Part shown: positions 49,760 through 55,486 of the stretch, one piece after another
Layout of the letters: each line of letters begins with the position of its first letter
Position numbering within the stretch: the first letter of the stretch is position 1
Assembly (NCBI GenBank): GCA_021787615.1
Contig: JAJYLP010000011.1
Span: 1 to 55,486, forward strand
DNA: 55,486 nt
DNA from: Pseudomonadota bacterium
GTDB taxonomy: Bacteria > Pseudomonadota > Gammaproteobacteria > Steroidobacterales > Steroidobacteraceae
Direction: 5' to 3'
The notes under the pieces: generated by a model
The model's database searches: none
The model's input: only the letters and a program-made list of their open reading frames with translations
What the model was told of the DNA's origin: nothing
Position numbers and translations under genes: made by a program

Positions 49760-51035
49760 GGGAACCTCTATCAATCGGTCGTCAAGAGCCTCATGAGGAC
49801 TGAAAGCGAGGAAAATTACGGGCCGAATCGATACGCCGGGCAATTCGCCCTGAATTTCGCCATCTCTTTGACTCTGCGGAGGCGTTCCGTTGCCTCCGTT
49901 GTGCCATTGCCCATCAGGCAGGCACACCTATCCCGTCAATCGGAATCTTCCGCAACCGGATCAGCGCCTCGAGACGTTTGAGGTTGTAGCTCAGCGCCTT
50001 CATCGTTGACCAGACCCGCATCCGCTCGATTCCGATGGTGCGCACCGTCATGCCACCCATCTGCGTCATTGTGGCAAACACGTGCTCCACCCGCACGCGC
50101 ATGCGGGACTTCCTCCGATTGTCCCGCTGCTGTGCTGGAGTGAGTGGCCGACCCCGATAGGCACGCTCATGGACATGGCTGCGAAACCCTTGGCGCTTCA
50201 AGCGCTGTTCCTGCTCGGCGCTTCGGTACGTGCTATCGGCCCACACATCCCGCCCTCGCGTCTTGGGCTTGCCAAGCAACTCATCGAAAACTTGGCTGTC
50301 ATGCACGTTGGCTGCCGTCGAGCGCTCCTCGATCACCAGCTTCGTCTTACGAACCACACTCACATGAGTCTTGTACCCGTAGTGGTCCTCGTCGTTCTTC
50401 TTCGCCCAGCGCGCATCGATATCTTTCTGGTGCCGCTTCGCAGCGTTCTTCGTCCAATCCTTCGGTATCGCCCCGTCCTTGATCGTCTCGTTCTCCTCCC
50501 GGGTATTGCGCTGCCTCGGTGCCTCCACAAAGCTCGCATCCACGATCTGTCCGCTGTTGAGCTTGACTCCCTGGGTGGCCAGGGCACGGTGAAACTGCTC
50601 AAACAGTCGATCGAAAACCTTCCCCTCGCGTAGCCGTTCGCGAAACAGCCACACGGTCTTGGCATCCGGCACCGTGCCAGCCAGGTCGATCCCGAGAAAC
50701 CGCATGAACGTCAGCCGGTCGCTCACCTGGTACTCCAGCGCCTCGTCCGATAGCCCGTACAGGTTCTGCAAGATGAGCATCTTGAACATCACCACCCGGT
50801 CCATCGGCTTGCGCCCGGCGGCCGACTTGCGCCCCTTGTGGTCTATCCGCTCAAGTTCCGCTCGGAACATATCCCAATCGATCACCGCATCGAGCCGCTC
50901 GAGCGCATCGCCCGCCTCGGAGAGCTTGGAGAAGCGCTTGTGCAGGTCGTAGAAGCCGAATTGAATGTTCATCCTTCATTATAACTCCAACGACTTCGTC
51001 TCTGAAGACAACAGCGCCGATTTTTAGAGTCTCCG
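49760..51035 (-). mobile_element. IS5-family insertion sequence
   Basis: The 1276-bp element is flanked by direct repeats TTCA (49756-49759 and 51036-51039). Its ends are imperfect inverted repeats: left GGGAACCTCTATCAATCGG, right (inverted) CGGAGACTCTAAAAATCGG, 14 of 19 identical. One transposase gene fills it. The 4-bp duplication and size fit the IS5 family; the border could shift by one base. Confidence 0.85.
49914..50972 (-). CDS. IS5-family DDE transposase
   Basis: The 352-aa protein begins MNIQFGFYDLHKRFSKLSEAGD, with a DUF772-type N-terminal domain (RKPMDRVVMFKMLILQNLYGLSDE). The DDE triad is visible as Asp in IVDASFVEAP, Asp in VWADSTYRS and Glu in RVRVEHVFATM. Length is normal and the frame intact, so the element is probably active. 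Confidence 0.94.
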   Translation of the reverse strand: MNIQFGFYDLHKRFSKLSEAGDALERLDAVIDWDMFRAELERIDHKGRKSAAGRKPMDRVVMFKMLILQNLYGLSDEALEYQVSDRLTFMRFLGIDLAGTVPDAKTVWLFRERLREGKVFDRLFEQFHRALATQGVKLNSGQIVDASFVEAPRQRNTREENETIKDGAIPKDWTKNAAKRHQKDIDARWAKKNDEDHYGYKTHVSVVRKTKLVIEERSTAANVHDSQVFDELLGKPKTRGRDVWADSTYRSAEQEQRLKRQGFRSHVHERAYRGRPLTPAQQRDNRRKSRMRVRVEHVFATMTQMGGMTVRTIGIERMRVWSTMKALSYNLKRLEALIRLRKIPIDGIGVPA

Positions 51036-51583
51036 TTCACCTATTGCACGAGTGAGTACGAGACGATCGAGCACTTCACGGACGAGTTTCTCGGGTGTCT
51101 TGATCCGGTCCAGGCAGTTCTGAAGCTCGAGTACGTCGACCAGGTCAGCGCGCGCTACCTCGATGCCGTGGTTCCGCCGAATGGCGAGCCAGGCCTGTCA
51201 GATTATCTGGTGCCCGGAGTCTTGGGCCTCACGCCCCATATCACGGATCGAGTCACGATCCGCCATGCCGAATACCTCGTTCAGTTCCAAACCGAAGAGC
51301 GCATCGAGGTCAATGCGCGCACGCGAATACAATCCGGTCGCATCGTGCTGCCCCCCGATCTGCAGCCCCTTGCGGTCAGGATCGCGGACCGTTTCACCAC
51401 GGTCGATGCCGTGCATGCGATCCTGGACACCGACGCCTTGTATCGGGAGCGGCAAGCGTTTGAGGCCGAGGCTCTCCGCACGCTGATGACGAAACTCAGA
51501 GAAGCGGTGGGAGTCGCATTTGATGCCACAGTGACGCCAAAGGCGGTGGCTGCCTGGCGAAAGTGATGCCGGGGGATAAAATC

Positions 51584-51680
51584 ATGGCGCTTAAGTCAAG
51601 AATTCTTCAACACACTTGGTCCGACTCGACGTCGGCTCGGTACTTGCCGTTGCTGGCATCCGGTGCGCCCACTTTGGAGG
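51584..51680 (+). pseudogene. truncated gene following the TIGR04255 gene
   Basis: An ATG at 51584, 17 bp after the TIGR04255 stop and behind GGGGG, opens a frame (MALKSRILQHTWSDSTSARY...) that is cut after about 32 codons by the IS21-type end at 51681. It is probably the second gene of a two-gene unit with TIGR04255. The family is not recognisable from this short piece, and it could be a chance frame. Confidence 0.4.
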
Positions 51681-51872
51681 TGTCAGCGGCGACCTGATCT
51701 TCGTCTAGATCGGGCAGCGTGAACGTCGGGGTCTTGTTGGTCCGTCTTCTTCGGGCCGGCACTTTCTAGATCGTCTTCTTCATTCTCGGGTCCGGGCGTG
51801 GCGACGCTGCGCGGGCGCCGGATTTCGCCCGCGACGCTGGCCATGGGCATGATGCGCCCCTCGGGGGGTGCG

Positions 51873-52373
51873 ATGAAGAGAACAAGAACGCGCAAGTGCG
51901 AGTGGTGCGGGGATTTATTCGAGCCCGATCCGCGCAACGCCAAGCGGCAGAAGTGCTGTGCGAAGCAGGGGTGCCGGGCCGCACTGAAGGCTGCCCGGCA
52001 ACGGCGCTGGCTCGAGAAGCCGCAGAACCGAGACTACTTCCGTGGCCCCGAGCATATCGAGCGCGTGCGCGTCTGGCGGGCGGCCCATCCGGGGTACTGG
52101 CGGCGCGGACCGCCGCCTCCCGAGGATGCGTTACAAGACGCTCATCGCGGGCAAGCTATTGAGCCGGCGACGGATTTCGCCACTCCGGCCGCCCATGCGT
52201 TACAAGACGCACTGCGCCTGCAAGGCCCTGTACTGATTGGGCTGATCGCGCATTTGAGCGATTCGACGTTACAAGAGGACATCGCTGAGACCTCCCGGCG
52301 ACTGCTACAACTCGGCCAGGACATCCTCTCCGGGAGACCCCTCGATGCCCCGCAAGCGAGTCCTGCGCCCTGA
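51873..52373 (+). CDS. IS21-associated zinc-ribbon-like accessory protein
   Basis: I start at ATG 51873 behind a G-rich SD (GGGGGG); the product is 166 aa. The N-terminus has a cysteine cluster CEWCGDLFEPDPRNAKRQKC plus CAKQGC, a likely zinc site, in a very basic context. The C-terminal half is helical (HLSDSTLQEDIAETSRRLLQL). Function unknown; probably a DNA-binding helper of transposition or a regulator. It overlaps the next gene by 29 bp. Confidence 0.65.
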   Translation: MKRTRTRKCEWCGDLFEPDPRNAKRQKCCAKQGCRAALKAARQRRWLEKPQNRDYFRGPEHIERVRVWRAAHPGYWRRGPPPPEDALQDAHRGQAIEPATDFATPAAHALQDALRLQGPVLIGLIAHLSDSTLQEDIAETSRRLLQLGQDILSGRPLDAPQASPAP

Positions 52374-52755
52374 GCGGCTGCGGCACGTGCCGGCGCAGTT
52401 CAGCTGGATCGACCAGCGCCTGGTGCGCGAGGGATACCTCGAGCGCTGCGACGTGCAGGCGCTCGCCCTGTACCTGCTGTTGGTGACGGTCGCCGACGCG
52501 CAGGGCCTGAGCTATTACGGCGATGCCACGGTGTGCCGGCTGCTCTCGATACCGCCGCAGGCCTTCGAGCGCGCCCGCGCGGCACTGATCGGTGCCAGGC
52601 TCATCGCCTACGAGCGCCCGCTGTATCAGGTGCTCGCCCTCGATCCGCCGACCCCACCGCGCACGCCCGGGCTCCAGTGCGTGCAGGCGGCGCTCACGCG
52701 GTTGCCGGCGCATCTGCAGCGACAGGCATTGACCCCTGCGGAACCGCGCTCATGA
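52345..52755 (+). CDS. IS21-associated winged-helix-like accessory protein
   Basis: The 136-aa protein has a helix-turn-helix-like core: YLERCDVQALALYLLLVTVADAQG then YYGDATVCRLLSIPPQAFERAR, resembling replication-initiator or DnaD-type winged helices. Its stop overlaps the istA start (ATGA), so it is coupled to transposase translation. I cannot name a family; it may control transposition. Confidence 0.65.
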   Translation: MPRKRVLRPERLRHVPAQFSWIDQRLVREGYLERCDVQALALYLLLVTVADAQGLSYYGDATVCRLLSIPPQAFERARAALIGARLIAYERPLYQVLALDPPTPPRTPGLQCVQAALTRLPAHLQRQALTPAEPRS

Positions 52756-54221
52756 TCGACTACGAGACCTACTGCAAGATCCAGGATCATCGCACCCGGC
52801 AGGGCCTGTCGATCACCCAGACCGCCCAAGCCCTCGGGCTGCATCCGCAGACCGTCTCCAGGTGGTCGCGGATCGAGCAATACCGCCCACGACCGCAGAT
52901 GAAGCGCGGCAGCCGCCTGGATCCGTACAAGGGCCTGATCGTGCGCTGGCTCGACGAGCACCCCTTGAGTGCCCAGCAGGTCTTTCAGCGCCTGCGCGAA
53001 GCCGGCTTCGGCGGTGGACACACCATCGTCAAGAACTACGTGCGCATCATCCGCCCGCCGCGACAGAAGGCTTTCCTGACGCTCGCCTTCGCGCCCGGAG
53101 AGTGCGCTCAAGTTGACTGGGGCGAGTACGGCACAATTGCCGTCGGGAACACGCGCCGCAAGCTCTCCTTCTTCGTTTACGTGCTGTGTTATTCGAGGAT
53201 GATGTACCTCGAGTTCACCGTGTCGCAGACCATGGAGCATTTCCTCGCCTGTCACGAGCACGCCTTCGCAGCCCTCGGGGTGCCCGAGAAGATCATGGTC
53301 GACAACTTGAAGTCCGCGGTGCTGCGCCGGTTGATCGGCGAGGACCCGGTTCTGAACCCCCGATATGTGGACTTCGCCCGACATCATGACTTCCGGATCA
53401 AGCCCTGCAACGTGCGATCGGGATGGGAGAAGGGGCGGGTCGAGTCTGGAGTTGGATACGTCAAGAAAAATCTGCTCAACGGCCTCGAGCTCACCGACTT
53501 CTCCGCCGCCAACCCCGCCGCACGCATCTGGTGTGACGAGACCGCCAACGTGCGCATCCACGGCGAGACCCACCGCAGGCCCCTCGATCTGTTCGAGACC
53601 GACCGCTCGATGCTCAAGGCCCCGAACGCCAACCCCTACGACTTGGCGCGTGTGCTGATGCTTCGCGCCTCCCCGCAGTTCCGGGTGCGCGTCGACACGA
53701 ACCGCTACTCCGTTCCGGCCGAGTACACCGGACGGCTGCTGACGGTGAAGGTGTGGCCGGACAGGCTCTGCATCTATCACCAGGATCAGCTCATCGCCCG
53801 CCACAACCGCCGCTACGACCGGCACAAGGACTTCGAGGACCCCGACCACCCAAAGGCCCTGCTCGAGCAGCGCGGCAATGCCCGCGAGCAGCGCCTGCTG
53901 TCTCAGTTCCTCACCCTATCCCCTCAGGCCCCGGCGTACTACGAGGGCCTCACCGCCCGCCAGCTCAACGCCCGCGTGCACCTGAGCAAGATCCTCGCGC
54001 TGGGGGAGATCTACGGCCGCGAGGCGATCGCCCGCGCCATCGAGGACGCGCTCGCCTTCCACGCCTTCTCGAGCCACTACATCGCGCATCTGCTCGAGGC
54101 GCGGGCACGCACCCGCACCCGCCCCGCCAGCCCTCTGTCGCTGACGCGCCGCCAAGACCTCCTCGAGCTCGAGCTCCCGGAACCCGATCTCACCGTCTAC
54201 GAGATACCCGACCATGAGTGA
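52752..54221 (+). CDS. istA: IS21-family transposase IstA
   Basis: The 489-aa protein begins at ATG 52752. An N-terminal HTH (LSITQTAQALGLHPQTVSRW) is followed by an rve-type DDE integrase core with the first Asp in AQVDWGEYG, the second in KIMVDNLKSAVL, and the Glu in KGRVESGVGYVK. Length and order are normal for IstA. It overlaps istB by 8 bp. Confidence 0.95.
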   Translation: MIDYETYCKIQDHRTRQGLSITQTAQALGLHPQTVSRWSRIEQYRPRPQMKRGSRLDPYKGLIVRWLDEHPLSAQQVFQRLREAGFGGGHTIVKNYVRIIRPPRQKAFLTLAFAPGECAQVDWGEYGTIAVGNTRRKLSFFVYVLCYSRMMYLEFTVSQTMEHFLACHEHAFAALGVPEKIMVDNLKSAVLRRLIGEDPVLNPRYVDFARHHDFRIKPCNVRSGWEKGRVESGVGYVKKNLLNGLELTDFSAANPAARIWCDETANVRIHGETHRRPLDLFETDRSMLKAPNANPYDLARVLMLRASPQFRVRVDTNRYSVPAEYTGRLLTVKVWPDRLCIYHQDQLIARHNRRYDRHKDFEDPDHPKALLEQRGNAREQRLLSQFLTLSPQAPAYYEGLTARQLNARVHLSKILALGEIYGREAIARAIEDALAFHAFSSHYIAHLLEARARTRTRPASPLSLTRRQDLLELELPEPDLTVYEIPDHE

Positions 54222-54996
54222 CGATCACGACGACAACGACGATAGCCCGCCCACCGTCCCGCCGCTTCCCGAGCAGTTGACGCGGCTACAGCTTCCTTTC
54301 CTGCGCACCCACTACCATCAGCTCGCCCAGCAAGCCGCCGAACAGGGCTGGGGCCACATCGAGTACCTCGAGCACCTGATCCGCGGCGAGGTTGCTCGTC
54401 GCGAGGACAAAAGCCTCGAGCGGCGCGTCCGCCAGGCCCGCTTCCCGCTCGTGAAGACCCTCGATCAGTTCCAGTGGAACTGGCCGAAGAAGATCAACCG
54501 CCCGCAGGTGCAGAACCTCTTCCGCTTGGGCTTCATCCCGCAGAAGGCCAACGCCATCTTTGTCTCCGGTGTCGGACTTGGCAAAACTCATCTGTCCATC
54601 GCCCTCGGCCACACCGCCTGCCTGCACGGCCACTCGGTGCTCTTCACCACTGCCGTCGACATCATCCACACCCTCTCCGCCGCCACCGCCGTCGGCGCCG
54701 GCGCCCTCAAACGCTCCATGCAGCGGTACCTGAAGCCCTCGCTCCTCATCTGCGACGAGGTCGGGTATCTCCCGATTGATAAGCTCGGCGCGGACCTGCT
54801 CTTCCAGATCATCTCCGAGCGCTACGAGCGCGGCTCAATCGTGGTCACCACGAACCGAGCCTTCAAGCGCTGGTCCGAAATCTTCAACAATGACGCCACG
54901 CTGACCTCGGCGCTCCTCGATCGTCTGCTCCATCACGCCGAGATCCTGCTCATCGAGGGCAAGTCCTTCCGCGCGAAGGATCAGGTCGAGATCTGA
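54214..54996 (+). CDS. istB: IS21-family ATPase helper IstB
   Basis: The 260-aa DnaC-like AAA+ ATPase helps IstA choose targets. Walker A is GVGLGKTHL near residue 120, Walker B LLICDEVGYL. VTTNRAFKRWSEIFNND is the typical sensor region, and the C-terminal HHAEILLIEGKSFR matches the usual ending. The acidic N-terminus (DDHDDNDDS) is variable in the family. Confidence 0.95.
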   Translation: MSDDHDDNDDSPPTVPPLPEQLTRLQLPFLRTHYHQLAQQAAEQGWGHIEYLEHLIRGEVARREDKSLERRVRQARFPLVKTLDQFQWNWPKKINRPQVQNLFRLGFIPQKANAIFVSGVGLGKTHLSIALGHTACLHGHSVLFTTAVDIIHTLSAATAVGAGALKRSMQRYLKPSLLICDEVGYLPIDKLGADLLFQIISERYERGSIVVTTNRAFKRWSEIFNNDATLTSALLDRLLHHAEILLIEGKSFRAKDQVEI

Positions 54997-55020
54997 GAGT
55001 CTGATCGGCCTGGGTTCACC

Positions 55021-55278
55021 GTGGCTTCCTTGGCCGATATCGACGTCGCCGAACGGCACATCCGCTCCAAAGTGCGGATGGTTGTAGCCGACAAGACGTC
55101 TTTCGGCGTGCTGTCCACCGGCGAGCGCATCGCGGTCGCCTTCGTTCTCGACCGCTACGATCTCGTACAGCGGGCCTGGGGCACGATGGCCGAGGCCGTC
55201 CACCGCCTCGGCCCGGAGTGGACCGCGGCCACCCTGCGCGTCCAGCGCAACGGCTGGCAGGACGATCCGTCCCCATAG
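55021..55278 (+). CDS. small ORF inside the IS21-type element
   Basis: A GTG-started frame of 85 aa (MASLADIDVAERHIRSKVRMVV) lies between istB and the right end. No Shine-Dalgarno is evident. The sequence looks protein-like (GVLSTGERIAVAFVLDRYDLV) but I do not recognise it; it may be another accessory of this IS21 subgroup. Confidence 0.5.
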   Translation: MASLADIDVAERHIRSKVRMVVADKTSFGVLSTGERIAVAFVLDRYDLVQRAWGTMAEAVHRLGPEWTAATLRVQRNGWQDDPSP

Positions 55279-55368
55279 CCGCACGTCACCGCCAGTGCTC
55301 TACCTGCCCGTCGCGTCCCTCGATTTTCAAACCGCCCAAACACGACGAACTTCGAGGTGCCGGTAACA

Positions 55369-55486
55369 ATTGATCGGGGAGTTCGGCCTGGTGGTGCCCA
55401 AGGGCGTGGCGAAGCTCCGTGGGCAGCTGCCATCGATTCTCGAGGATGCCGAGAACGCTCTGCCGGCGCTTGGGCGCGAGACGCTG
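55369..55486 (+). pseudogene. fragment of an IS110-family transposase, cut by the IS21 end
   Basis: Directly after the IS21 end the frame reads LIGEFGLVVPKGVAKL and LPSILEDAENALPALG. This is the segment after the N-terminal DEDD domain of IS110-type transposases, usually preceded by an ALRGLL motif. The N-terminal part is missing on both sides of the IS21, so this is a remnant. It continues beyond the window. Confidence 0.7.

Larger units (their letters stand above)
49477..51566 (+). pseudogene. TIGR04255-family gene split by an IS5-type element
   Basis: The N-terminal piece (MGEKWAHAPVFCALAQVRHNP) reads to 49759 and the C-terminal piece resumes at 51040. Removing the IS and one TTCA copy gives an uninterrupted frame across the junction (DPDKF-TYCTSEYETIEHF) and a 269-aa protein from ATG 49477, the usual family length. 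An ATG at 49411 would add 22 residues. TIGR04255 proteins are uncharacterised but frequent in defence and mobile islands. Both halves lack other lesions, so the insertion looks recent. SD-like GAGGT precedes the chosen start. Confidence 0.8.
51681..55368 (+). mobile_element. IS21-family element with accessory ORFs
   Basis: The 3688-bp element carries istA and istB plus three small genes. The ends match as inverted repeats starting TGT: left TGTCAGCGGCGACCT, right (inverted) TGTTACCGGCACCT, followed on both by TTCGTC. It is longer than a standard IS21 (about 2-2.5 kb). I see no target duplication: TTGGAGG precedes it and ATTGATC follows it. This suggests rearrangement after insertion. Confidence 0.75.
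26125..55486. mobile_element. genomic island at tRNA-Pro (left border only)
   Basis: The region from the tRNA-Pro 3' end to the window end has no housekeeping gene. It holds an integrase, an excisionase-like gene, another recombinase, a SET protein, an extended BREX system, a broken TIGR04255 gene and three IS families. By eye the 28-33 kb part is more AT-rich than the chromosome on its left. Calling it one element is inference; it may be several nested insertions. Confidence 0.7.

Noticed and set aside
26125-55486. Prophage
   Set aside because: No capsid, tail, terminase, portal or lysis genes; only integrase-type genes are shared with phages.

Overview
The window comes from a GC-rich gammaproteobacterium. 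The gene order tig-clpP-clpX-lon, the rplU-rpmA-obg block with divergent ispB, and rpsT divergent from ribF-ileS-lspA-ispH all point there. The lineage is probably near the Xanthomonadales/Nevskiales/Steroidobacterales, but no 16S gene is present, so this is an inference.

Positions 1-26047 are ordinary chromosome. They hold the end of a CtaG-like membrane protein, tRNA-Val, the proteostasis set (lon, clpX, clpP, tig), tRNA-Leu, and a signalling patch (XRE regulator behind an SOS-box-like palindrome, then two histidine kinases without a DNA-binding partner). A copper/thiol patch follows (HMA protein, DsbG-like protein, CopA-type ATPase, MarR-like regulator), then an LpxL-like acyltransferase, the ispH-lspA-ileS-ribF operon, rpsT, obg-rpmA-rplU, ispB, and a Sel1/TonB-C-like exported protein whose tail runs antisense into ispB.

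At 26048 a tRNA-Pro(CGG) marks the edge of a genomic island that continues past the right end of the window. Next to the tRNA lie a tyrosine integrase and an AlpA-type excisionase-like gene. Further in are a second, larger tyrosine recombinase and a small SET-domain protein with a SMYD-like cysteine tail.

Positions 31543-48927 form one tightly coupled 11-gene leftward run: HTH gene - brxE-like - brxA - brxB - brxC - AlbA_2-type ATPase with a lysine-rich tail - pglX - pglZ - brxL - HipA_2-like kinase - partner protein. The core is a complete type-1-like BREX anti-phage system. The additions (BrxE-like head gene, AlbA_2 ATPase in the middle, kinase pair at the end) make it a composite that deserves attention. 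A promoter with a twin GTCGAC site lies upstream.

Positions 49040-55486 are a decaying edge rich in insertion sequences: an orphan ribbon-helix-helix gene; a TIGR04255-type gene split by an IS5-family element, with target duplication and exactly recoverable frame; a truncated partner gene; a five-ORF IS21-family element; and a fragment of an IS110-type transposase at the window end.
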